Positions 56,136 to 63,566 of a DNA stretch of 64,000 bases are shown here, in pieces; positions within the stretch are counted from its first letter, which is position 1; each line of letters opens with the position of its first letter. The notes beneath the pieces are model-generated. The model made no database searches, was not told the origin of the DNA, and saw nothing but the letters and a program-made list of their open reading frames with translations. The stretch comes from Phenylobacterium sp. (GTDB lineage Bacteria > Pseudomonadota > Alphaproteobacteria > Caulobacterales > Caulobacteraceae), in contig NZ_SCVD01000003.1 of assembly GCF_004297125.1 (NCBI RefSeq), positions 1 to 64,000 on the forward strand. Direction: 5' to 3'. Both the position numbers and the translations under genes were made by a program.

Positions 56136-57282
56136 TTTTTGAGGCCATGCCCAAGGACAGTTGCTGGAACCGGTTCAGGTGGTGTTCGGCGGAGCCGAAC
56201 TGGGTTTCGATGGCGATCGCACGCTTGAAGTAGTGGCTGACCGCCAACTCGTCGGTGACGCCCATGGCGCCATGCAGTTGGATCGCGCTCTGGCCCACCT
56301 CCCGGCAGGCTTCGCCCACGTACGCCTTGGCGGCCGCCACCGATCGCGCGCCGTCCGCGGCCGCCTCCGCCAGCTTGAGCGCCGCCATGTGGCTCATCGC
56401 GGCGGACTGCTGCGCCTTGACGAACATGTTCACCATCCGGTGCTGCAGCACCTGGAAGCTCGCGATCGGCGCGCCGAACTGCCGGCGCTCCTTCGTGTAG
56501 GCGACGGTGTCCGAGACCAGCCGGTCGAGAATCCCCGCCGCCTCGGCGCAGACGGCGGCGGTCGCCTCGTCCAGCGCCGCCTCGATGATCCCTGGCGCGA
56601 CCTCCGAGGTCGCCAGCACCGCTTCGGGAGGGATGCGCACGTCGTGGAAGTCGATGTCGGCGGCCAGCCGACCATCCAGCGTGCGATAGGATCGCAGGCT
56701 CACGCCGGGCGCTTTGGGGTCGACCAGAACCAGGACCACGCCCTCGTGGTCGTGGCGTCCGCCGCCCGTTCGGGCGCTGACGATCAGGTGGGTGGCGGCG
56801 GGCGCCCCGAAGACCACGGACTTCCGCCCGCGCAACACCTGAGCGGCCCCCTCCGGCCGCGCCTGCGTCAGGATGTCGTCCCAACGGTAGCGGGCCTGCG
56901 GTTCGCTGTAGGCGAAGGCCAGTCGCGTATGGCCCTCGACAATCCCCCGGATCGTCTCCGTCGCGAGCGGGGCCGCGCAACGCTTGAGCAGGCCCCCGCC
57001 GAGGACGACAGTCTCGAGGAACGGCTCCAGGACCAGCGCCCGGCCCAGTTCCTCCATCAACACCATGGTGTCCAGGGCGTCGCCGCCCAGCCCGCCCGCG
57101 GATTCGGCGAAAGCCGCCCCCAGGATGCCGAGCTCCTCCGCGAAGGCGCGCCAGATCGTGGGGCTCCATCCCGGATCGCCGTTCAGGATCTGGCGCCTGG
57201 CTTCGAAGCTGTACCGATCGGACAGGAACCGTCCGACGCTGTCGCGCAGCAGCGTCTGCTGCTCGGTCAAATCCAAGCTCAT
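56125..57282 (-). CDS. Acyl-CoA dehydrogenase 2
   Basis: The 385-residue ACAD-fold protein starts MSLDLTEQQTLLRDSVGRFLSDRYSFEARR-region (broken here). It carries LHGAMGVTDELAVSHYFKRAIAIETQFGSAEHHL near the end, the pattern of the smaller partner in heteromeric dehydrogenases. With ACAD 1 it probably forms an alpha2beta2 enzyme that desaturates a bulky acyl-CoA. It begins a minus-strand unit read from the site J region and is divergent from the E2 gene. Confidence 0.92.
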   Translation of the reverse strand: MSLDLTEQQTLLRDSVGRFLSDRYSFEARRQILNGDPGWSPTIWRAFAEELGILGAAFAESAGGLGGDALDTMVLMEELGRALVLEPFLETVVLGGGLLKRCAAPLATETIRGIVEGHTRLAFAYSEPQARYRWDDILTQARPEGAAQVLRGRKSVVFGAPAATHLIVSARTGGGRHDHEGVVLVLVDPKAPGVSLRSYRTLDGRLAADIDFHDVRIPPEAVLATSEVAPGIIEAALDEATAAVCAEAAGILDRLVSDTVAYTKERRQFGAPIASFQVLQHRMVNMFVKAQQSAAMSHMAALKLAEAAADGARSVAAAKAYVGEACREVGQSAIQLHGAMGVTDELAVSHYFKRAIAIETQFGSAEHHLNRFQQLSLGMASKTAA

Positions 57283-57320
57283 CCGTACACGGCCTCCCGA
57301 ACGCCAGGCTGGCGGATCTT

Positions 57321-57341
57321 AAAAACTATCACACATTGCAT
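57321..57341. promoter_or_regulatory. Operator-like site J
   Basis: AAAAACTATCACACATTGCA (then T) lies between divergent ACAD 2 (start 57282) and E2 (start 57394). On the minus strand it reads GCAATGTGTGATAGTTTTT, sharing the GTGATAGTTTT tail with sites A and G, which face the opposite way. Confidence 0.6.
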
Positions 57342-57393
57342 GTTTGCCGACGCCGCGTCTACACTGCGGTCGTGTCTATCCAGGGAGGCGTGG

Positions 57394-58161
57394 ATGAGCG
57401 AAGCGACCGGCAAGGCGAGGCCCCAGCCGACGGCCCCCGACGAACTCGTGGCTCAACTCGAGCAGCAGGGCATCGCGCCCGGCTCCTATCGGTTTCAGCC
57501 GCTCGACCTCATGCGCAAGGCCATCGCGCGGCGGATGACCGAGTCCTTCCGCGACGTCCCCCACTTCGCGCTGCTTGGGAAAATCGAAGCGGACGCGTTG
57601 CTGGCGGCGCGCATGCGGCTGAACGCGCAGGGGCGGGGGCGGATCTCGCTCAACGACCTACTGATCAAGGCGGCAGGTCTGGCGCTGGCGCGCTTTCCGG
57701 CGGCCAACGCGAGCTACACGGAGCGAGGCCTGATTTTCCACCGGCACGCCGACATCGCCGTCGCCGTCGCGATGGAGGGCGGTCTCGTCACCCCGATCCT
57801 GCGCCAGGCCGAGGTGAAGGACGTCTGGCAGATTTCAACGGAGATGAAGGACCTGGCGGCGCGCGGGCGGGCGAAACGGCTCCTCCCGCCCGAATACACC
57901 GGTGGGACCTTCTCGATTTCGAACCTCGGCATGTACGGCGTCGCGAGTTTCGGTTCGATCCTGAATCCCCCGCAGGGGTGCATCCTCTCCATTGGACAGG
58001 CCGAGAAACAGTACCGCTTCCGCGGCGACGACCCCTATGTGGCGACGGTCCTGGAAGTCACGCTCACCTGCGATCACCGCGCGGTCGACGGAGCCATCGG
58101 CGCCCAGTGGCTGGACGCGTTCCGCCAGCTTGTGGAGTCGCCGCAGGCATGGCTCGACTGA
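57394..58161 (+). CDS. 2-oxoacid dehydrogenase E2 acyltransferase core (no lipoyl domain)
   Basis: The 255-residue protein corresponds to the catalytic domain of dihydrolipoamide acyltransferases. It begins near FQPLDLMRKAIARRMTES, contains FSISNLGMYGVASFGSIL, and has the catalytic DHRAVDG with His228 and Asp232. Ordinary E2 proteins exceed 400 residues with N-terminal lipoyl and subunit-binding domains; both are absent here. The separate lipoyl protein at 51273 and E1 genes at 49273-51263 complete the set except for E3. The long upstream frame to 56161 overlaps ACAD 2 and is rejected. Confidence 0.93.
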   Translation: MSEATGKARPQPTAPDELVAQLEQQGIAPGSYRFQPLDLMRKAIARRMTESFRDVPHFALLGKIEADALLAARMRLNAQGRGRISLNDLLIKAAGLALARFPAANASYTERGLIFHRHADIAVAVAMEGGLVTPILRQAEVKDVWQISTEMKDLAARGRAKRLLPPEYTGGTFSISNLGMYGVASFGSILNPPQGCILSIGQAEKQYRFRGDDPYVATVLEVTLTCDHRAVDGAIGAQWLDAFRQLVESPQAWLD

Positions 58162-58214
58162 TTGGAGGATCTTCGATCTTTCAACCTGACGATCTTGCCA
58201 CAGATGCTATTGTT

Positions 58215-58229
58215 CGGCTTCACGTGTAG
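58215..58229. promoter_or_regulatory. Operator-like site K (before TetR 2)
   Basis: Reverse strand CTACACGTGAAGCCG has the CACGTG core of the island motif but poorer flanks. It lies 54 bases before the second TetR gene, consistent with autoregulation. Weak match. Confidence 0.4.
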
Positions 58230-58282
58230 CGTGTGAGGGCCGCAACCGCAAAGCGCGCGGCGGGGTGATCGAGAGTCAGGCC

Positions 58283-59059
58283 ATGGACGAATTCACGGGC
58301 GGTCGCACGCTCGTCTACAGAAGCGACAACATCGTCGAGCGACGCAAACGCATCCTGCGCGTCGCCCGCAAGATGATCGTCGAGAGCGGGCTTTCAGGCT
58401 TCAGCGTGCGCGAGCTCGCGCAGCGGGCCGGCATCGCCCAGAAGACCCTCTACAACGCGTTCGGCAGCAAGGAGAACGTGATCGCCCTGGCCATCCGCCA
58501 GTACATGGACGACTTCAACGCGCGGATGACCACCAGCTTTGAGACCGGGACCCTGGAGGAGCGGCTCGAAAGGCTCATCAAGGTGCATTCCCGGAACGTG
58601 CAGATCCGTCCGTACACCACGGCGATCATGGGCGTGTACAACTCCTTCACCGCCGATCCCGCGATCCGCCAGGTGATCCGTCACGTCTCCGAGGAGGGAT
58701 TGCGTCCGTTCGCCAACTGGCTGGTCACGACGCGGCAGCTCGCGCCGGGGGTCACCCTGGAGGGGTTCATCAAGCTGCAGACCACCAACGTCTACGCCAC
58801 CCTCACCGACTGGTGCCTCGGCGAGATCCCCGACGCGAAGCTGGTGGACCACATCACCGAGAACTTCCTCTGCGGCGTGGTCTCCTCGGCCAAGGGCAAG
58901 ATACAGGCCGAGGCGCAGCGATGGCTGGAGGATCTCCGCAATCAGCGGCCCAGCTGGACGGCGCTGCGCCGGCTTGCCGAGGTGCCCACGATCGACAGCC
59001 TTGAACTTCACACCGAGAAGCCGCCTTCCGCGCGATCGCGCAAGAAGCGGGCGACCTAG
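58283..59059 (+). CDS. TetR-family regulator 2
   Basis: The 258-residue regulator has an HTH in residues about 20-65: RILRVARKMIVESGLSGF, SVRELAQRAGIAQKTLYNAFGSKENVI. The recognition helix nearly equals that of TetR 1, so both may bind the same CACGTG-type sites. The ATG at 58283 is taken; a GTG at 58265 would add six residues. It has a basic C-terminal tail (ARSRKKRA). It is convergent with crotonase 2 (four-base overlap). Confidence 0.9.
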   Translation: MDEFTGGRTLVYRSDNIVERRKRILRVARKMIVESGLSGFSVRELAQRAGIAQKTLYNAFGSKENVIALAIRQYMDDFNARMTTSFETGTLEERLERLIKVHSRNVQIRPYTTAIMGVYNSFTADPAIRQVIRHVSEEGLRPFANWLVTTRQLAPGVTLEGFIKLQTTNVYATLTDWCLGEIPDAKLVDHITENFLCGVVSSAKGKIQAEAQRWLEDLRNQRPSWTALRRLAEVPTIDSLELHTEKPPSARSRKKRAT

Positions 59060-59928
59060 CCGCCGTTCGTCTTCTTGATGTCCTGCGGTGACTGCACGGC
59101 GACCGGCGAGCCGTGGACGATGCGATTGTGGGTGTGCGCCAGGTGGTGCATCGCGAACACGCCTTCCATGGCGTTCCGTTTGCCCTGCAGGTCGTCGACG
59201 AAGTTGAAGGCCTGCTTGGTCAGGGCCAAGGCGAAGCGGGGTCGTTGGGCCAGCCTCTGCCCGATGCGCAGCGCCTCTTCGACCAGCGCCTCGGGGCCGA
59301 CGACGCGGTTGACCATTCCGACCTCATAGGCGCGGGCGGCCGTCATCTTCTCGCCCAGCATCAGGAACTCGCGAGCGATGCGCGAGGGCATCTCGAAGGC
59401 GTGCGCAAAATACTCCACGCCGGGCACCCCCATCGCCAGGACCGGGTCGCTGAAATAGGCGTCCTCCGACGCGACGATGATGTCGCAGACCCACGCCAGC
59501 ATGAGGCCGCCCGCGATGCAGGCGCCCTGAACCGCGGCGATGGTGGGCTTGGGCAGGTCGCGCCAGCGTCGGCAAAGGCCAAGGTAGACTTCCTGCTCGG
59601 CCGCATACTGGCCTTCGGCGCCGGCGCGGCGGCGCGGCTCGTACCAGGGGGTCTTCTTGTCGACCTCACGGACCCAGTCGTGCCCGCCCGGCGTGCCGAG
59701 GTCGTGTCCGGACGAGAAGTGCTTGCCCGAGCCCGCGAGCACGATCGCGCCGACCTCGTCGTCCTCGACCGCTCGGATGAACGCCGCATCCAGCTCGTAG
59801 AGCATGTGTGGATTTTGCGCGTTGCCGTAGCGGGGCCGGTTCAGCGTGATCAGGGCGACGCCGTCGCGCACCTCGTACAGGACCGGGGCCTCGTCGGTGG
59901 ACGCCGCCACGGGCTCGGGCATATCCAT
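59056..59928 (-). CDS. Enoyl-CoA hydratase/isomerase (crotonase) 2 with altered catalytic Glu
   Basis: The 290-residue crotonase-fold protein has SGKHFSSGHDLG and GACIAGGLMLAWVCDIIVASEDAYFSDP. The first catalytic Glu (GGxELA) is replaced by Met (GGLMLA) and the second position is Asp, so simple hydration is unlikely; isomerase, hydrolase or C-C-lyase activity is possible. It lies 11 bases after the Rieske oxygenase gene and is likely co-transcribed with it. Confidence 0.88.
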   Translation of the reverse strand: MDMPEPVAASTDEAPVLYEVRDGVALITLNRPRYGNAQNPHMLYELDAAFIRAVEDDEVGAIVLAGSGKHFSSGHDLGTPGGHDWVREVDKKTPWYEPRRRAGAEGQYAAEQEVYLGLCRRWRDLPKPTIAAVQGACIAGGLMLAWVCDIIVASEDAYFSDPVLAMGVPGVEYFAHAFEMPSRIAREFLMLGEKMTAARAYEVGMVNRVVGPEALVEEALRIGQRLAQRPRFALALTKQAFNFVDDLQGKRNAMEGVFAMHHLAHTHNRIVHGSPVAVQSPQDIKKTNGG

Positions 59929-59939
59929 CCCTCGTCTCC

Positions 59940-61355
59940 TCAGCCCGCGCCCGCGGCTGTCGACGCCGCCTCGCCCTCGGCGATGTAGCGGTCGATCATG
60001 TGATGCAGGTGGCGGATCCGCATCTCGCTGTAGCGCCCGAAATGGACTTCGCCAGTGCCCGTGGCGCGCAGCCCCTCGTGCACATGCGGCAGGTTGCTGA
60101 AGTCCTGGTCGAAGACCGCCGCCAGGCCTTCGAGGCCGGGCAGGCCGATCGACGACACGGTCTCGTCGAAATCCAGCTCGATCGCCGCGGCCGCCTTGGG
60201 ACGCGGCTGATCCTTTGGCCAGCGCCCGTGCATCATGATGTCCATGATGCTGGTCTCCGGATCCAGGCCGTTCGGCCGCCAGCGGTAGGTCAGCTTCGTC
60301 CCGTGCCCCGCCCAGAAGCTGAGATTGGGGAACAGGTTGTAGAGAAGCGCGTCGAGCATCTCCGCATCGGCCGCGTCATCGTAGTCATAGCCCAGCGTTT
60401 CCGTCAGGCCGCGGCGGGTGAGGTCGGCCATGTAGCGCCGCGCGGTGTCGCCTTCCGACAGCTGGTGCTCCTTGTCGGCGTCCGCGATGGGGTTGCGGCG
60501 GCGACCGAGCATGAAGTCGACCACCTCCTGCTCGGACGCGGGCGGCAGGAAGGGACTGGAGACGCCGCTCGCCGAGAAGTGGCGGGACACGTAGTCGTTC
60601 GGAAGGTCGTACTGGCTGTTCGCATCGCCCAGGCTGCCCAGGATCTGCGGGTGGGTGGTGAAGCTGTGGTGGCTCTCCATGAAGGCTTCGGTGAGCACCT
60701 TCCAGTTGCAGCGCACCTTCTTCTGGATCCAGAGGGTGCGGGTGCGACTTTCCCAGTCGAACCTCTCGAAGTCCGCCGCGAGCGGGCCGATGAACTCGGC
60801 GAGCGGCTTGGCGTTGGCGTCGAAGTTCACGAAGATGAAGCCACCCCAGCGGTCGACCTTCGCCTCGGGGAGGCGCATGTCGCGGTCCTTCCACTGCGGG
60901 AAGTCCCAGGCGATCGGGTTCTCCTTGAACCGGCCATCGGCGTGCCAGGTGAACCCGTGATACGGGCACTTGAACTCGTCCTTGCAACCGTTGTGGGTGA
61001 CCAGCTTCCGCCCGCGGTGGAGGCAGGAGTTGTACAGGGCCTTCACCTCGGTGGGCGAGGTTCGCACCACGATCAGCGACTTGCCGAGCACCTCATAGAG
61101 GTGATGGTCGCCCACGGCGGGAATGTCCTCTTCGCGGCAGGCCATGTGCCATATGCGGCTCCACATGAAGCGTGCTTCCTTCTCGAAGAAGGCGCGGTCG
61201 AAATAGCGTGACGCCGCGACGGGCTGCACGCCCACGTCCGGCACGCGACCCTCGCGCAGGTAGCTCGGCACGGGCCGGCTGTCCCGGTTCAGGATGTCCT
61301 CATAGCTGTCGCCGGGATGACGGTCGGCGCGTTCCACGGAACCTGATCCGTCCAT
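59940..61355 (-). CDS. Rieske non-heme iron oxygenase, alpha subunit 1
   Basis: The 471-residue ring-hydroxylating-type oxygenase has Rieske 2Fe-2S ligands Cys111, His113 (CLHRG) and Cys130, His133 (CPYHGF). The mononuclear iron region is EAFMESHHSFTTH with His230 and His235. The bridging residue between the two centres is Glu227 instead of the usual Asp, a feature known from carnitine monooxygenase CntA. No beta subunit, ferredoxin or reductase is adjacent. ATG 61355 follows GGGAGG. It shares a unit with crotonase 2. Confidence 0.93.
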   Translation of the reverse strand: MDGSGSVERADRHPGDSYEDILNRDSRPVPSYLREGRVPDVGVQPVAASRYFDRAFFEKEARFMWSRIWHMACREEDIPAVGDHHLYEVLGKSLIVVRTSPTEVKALYNSCLHRGRKLVTHNGCKDEFKCPYHGFTWHADGRFKENPIAWDFPQWKDRDMRLPEAKVDRWGGFIFVNFDANAKPLAEFIGPLAADFERFDWESRTRTLWIQKKVRCNWKVLTEAFMESHHSFTTHPQILGSLGDANSQYDLPNDYVSRHFSASGVSSPFLPPASEQEVVDFMLGRRRNPIADADKEHQLSEGDTARRYMADLTRRGLTETLGYDYDDAADAEMLDALLYNLFPNLSFWAGHGTKLTYRWRPNGLDPETSIMDIMMHGRWPKDQPRPKAAAAIELDFDETVSSIGLPGLEGLAAVFDQDFSNLPHVHEGLRATGTGEVHFGRYSEMRIRHLHHMIDRYIAEGEAASTAAGAG

Positions 61356-61448
61356 CGGTGAGTCCTCCCTGGTCGTTGTCTCAGCCCGCGGCACCTCACG
61401 GGCCGTCGCCGGGAACGTAACGCCGGCAGGGTCTGGGCTGTCAACGTA

Positions 61449-61471
61449 AATTGCTGCGCGTGTTACTTTTT
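61449..61471. promoter_or_regulatory. Operator-like site L
   Basis: The core TTGCTGCGCGTGTTA reads TAACACGCGCAGCAA on the minus strand, agreeing with the island motif at 11 of 15 positions of site B. Flanking A and T runs match site M. It lies about 94 bases before the Rieske 1 start on the minus strand. Confidence 0.5.
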
Positions 61472-61515
61472 GACGAGACTCGATTCCAGCCCGCGCGCGC
61501 CGCCCGCCGACAGGC

Positions 61516-62160
61516 TCAGCGGCCCGCGCGCAGCGCCGCCAAGTCTTCCGCCATGGCCGCCAGCAACGGCCCGAAGACGGGGTGGGTTTGCAGGCCGGCG
61601 TCGTACGAGGCCAGCTTCGGAAAGCTGCCGATCGGCGATGGCCGCGCGAACATCCGGTGCAGCTCCTTGACCCAGAACAGGAACGGGGCGAGGGCGCAGT
61701 CGGCCAGGGTCGGCGCGTCGCCCCAGGCGAACCCCTGGCCGCCCAGCACGGCCTCCACGTGGCCGAGCCCGCGCTCGATGTCCACGAACAGCGCTTCCGC
61801 CGCCGGATCCGCGGGCGCGGCCAGGTGGCGGAAGAGCCCGAACAGCGGCCCCATCACATAGAGTTCCGCGACCCGACCGATCAGTCTCGTCCTGGCGCGG
61901 TCCCAAGGCGCCGCGGGGAGCAGCGCCGGCTCGGGGAACATCTGCTCCAGGTATTCTACGATCACTTCGGATTCGGGGAGGGTCCGCCCGTCGTCGAGCA
62001 CCAGGGTCGGCAGGCGACCCATCGGATTGACGGCGAGGTAGGCGGGCGACTTGAGGCCCTCGGCCGGCGGCGGGAGGATCTCGAGCGGGATGCCCTTCAG
62101 GATGGCGGCGGCCTCAACCCGGGCCCCGAACGGCGATCGGGCGACAGCGTACAACTTCAT
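61516..62160 (-). CDS. Glutathione S-transferase family protein
   Basis: The 214-residue GST starts MKLYAVARSPFGARVEAAAILKG, with Ser9 the likely glutathione-activating residue, then NPMGRLPTLVLDDGRTLPESEVIVEYL (Glu-Ser in the gamma-Glu-binding loop). An all-alpha C-terminal domain follows with GDAPTLADCALAPFLF. It may detoxify or isomerise an island intermediate. It is divergent from Rieske oxygenase 2, with site M between. Confidence 0.9.
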   Translation of the reverse strand: MKLYAVARSPFGARVEAAAILKGIPLEILPPPAEGLKSPAYLAVNPMGRLPTLVLDDGRTLPESEVIVEYLEQMFPEPALLPAAPWDRARTRLIGRVAELYVMGPLFGLFRHLAAPADPAAEALFVDIERGLGHVEAVLGGQGFAWGDAPTLADCALAPFLFWVKELHRMFARPSPIGSFPKLASYDAGLQTHPVFGPLLAAMAEDLAALRAGR

Positions 62161-62227
62161 GGCGACATCCCGGTCCGGCGGAGGCGCCGCCGCGCGTCAC
62201 CGATCGCGCTGCGTCGCAGATTAATAA

Positions 62228-62242
62228 TAGCATGACACGCAA
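62228..62242. promoter_or_regulatory. Operator-like site M
   Basis: TAGCATGACACGCAA with AT-rich flanks AATAATAG and AATTTT lies between the divergent GST and Rieske 2 genes. On the minus strand the flank AAATTGC also matches site L. Outer halves of the motif match; the core does not. Confidence 0.5.
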
Positions 62243-62324
62243 TTTTCGTAAGATTAAGCTCGATCTTCGGAGCGGCGACGGCAGGCCGCAGGCGGCGCGC
62301 CGCTGCGTGAACTTGGAGGACCGC

Positions 62325-63566
62325 ATGGGCAAGATGGATGACCTGATCTTCCAGGAACTGCGGTCCGAACGCGCGCGCAAGGCCGTTCCCGACGGGTTTC
62401 CGGCCTTGGCCGAGATTCCGGGTGGGCGCTACACGCGCCGGGATTTCTTCGACCTGGAGATGGCGCGCGTCTTCCGCCGGTCCTGGGTGCTGGCCGGGCA
62501 CATCTCGGAGCTGCCGAAGAGCGGAAGCTACAAGGTGTTCGCCAAGCTGCCGAGCGCCCCCATCCTCATCGTGCGCGGCCGGGACGGCCAGGTGCGGGCC
62601 TTCTACAACACCTGCCGGCATCGCGGCGCGCCGGTGGTCAAGGACCATGCGGGCCGATGCAACGTGCTGCGGTGCCAGTACCACTCCTGGGCGTACGACT
62701 TCGACGGCCGACTGGTGCAGGTTCCGGACGAGCACGAGTTTCCGAACCTGGACCGGGCGGCGCGAGGCCTCATTCCGGTGCGCTGCGAACTTCTGCACGG
62801 GCTCATCTTCGTGAACCAGGACGAGGCCGCGCCGGATCTTCTCGAGGCGGTCGGCCCCCTGGCCGAGGAGTGGGGCGACCTCGGCCTGGCCGACGGACAG
62901 GTCGACTACCGCTTCTCCCGCCGGGTCAGCTGCAACTGGAAGTGCGGCCTCGACGCGTTCCAGGAGGTCTACCACATCAACACCCTGCATCCCCAGACGG
63001 TCGGGGCGACGCTCGTCCACTCCGTCGCGGCCATGAGCCTCCTGCCGCGGGGACATTCCCGGATGTGCGTCCAACTGAAGACCGTGGATATCGACGAGGT
63101 CCCGGACGGCGGGTGGCCGGATGGGGAGATCTACCGGCGCTCCAGCGTCGCCCACACGCTCTGGCCGAACATGGTGGTCCCCTGGGGCGCCGGATCGGGC
63201 CGCTTCATCCTGTTCTGGCCGATCGGGCCCGGCGAGTGCGAGATTGAAGTCATGGGCGTGGGGCCGGCCTGGGGCGAGGGCGGGCTTCCGGCCGACCGCG
63301 ACCTGGCCAACACCCGCTTCGATGGCGTGCTGATGGAGGACATCGAGAACCTCGCCGCGATCCAGGCCTCCCTGGAGTCCGGCGCCTTCACCGGCATGAT
63401 GCTCGGATACCAGGAGCGCCGTCTCTACTGGGCGCACGAAGAGATCGACCGGGCGATCGGGGTCGACGCGGTGCCGTCGGAGCTGCGCGTGCCGCCGGTG
63501 CTCGGACGGTTCGTCGAAGCCCCCGCATCGCGCCGCCCGCACGCCGCCACGCGGGGGGCCGCATGA
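62325..63566 (+). CDS. Rieske non-heme iron oxygenase, alpha subunit 2
   Basis: The 413-residue oxygenase has Rieske ligands Cys97, His99 (CRHRG) and Cys117, His120 (CQYHSW). The catalytic-domain segment is NWKCGLDAFQEVYHINTLH, again with Glu where Asp normally bridges to the mononuclear iron. ATG 62325 is preceded by GGAGGA; the longer frame to 62232 would start inside the operator region. Its stop overlaps the next SDR start (ATGA). No reductase partner is seen in the window. Confidence 0.93.
   Translation: MGKMDDLIFQELRSERARKAVPDGFPALAEIPGGRYTRRDFFDLEMARVFRRSWVLAGHISELPKSGSYKVFAKLPSAPILIVRGRDGQVRAFYNTCRHRGAPVVKDHAGRCNVLRCQYHSWAYDFDGRLVQVPDEHEFPNLDRAARGLIPVRCELLHGLIFVNQDEAAPDLLEAVGPLAEEWGDLGLADGQVDYRFSRRVSCNWKCGLDAFQEVYHINTLHPQTVGATLVHSVAAMSLLPRGHSRMCVQLKTVDIDEVPDGGWPDGEIYRRSSVAHTLWPNMVVPWGAGSGRFILFWPIGPGECEIEVMGVGPAWGEGGLPADRDLANTRFDGVLMEDIENLAAIQASLESGAFTGMMLGYQERRLYWAHEEIDRAIGVDAVPSELRVPPVLGRFVEAPASRRPHAATRGAA

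Noticed and set aside
56161..57393. N-terminal extension of the E2 frame to 666 residues, possibly a lipoyl domain
   Set aside because: The extension is antisense to ACAD 2, shows no lipoyl motif, and crosses the divergent promoter; ATG 57394 fits the E2 core.
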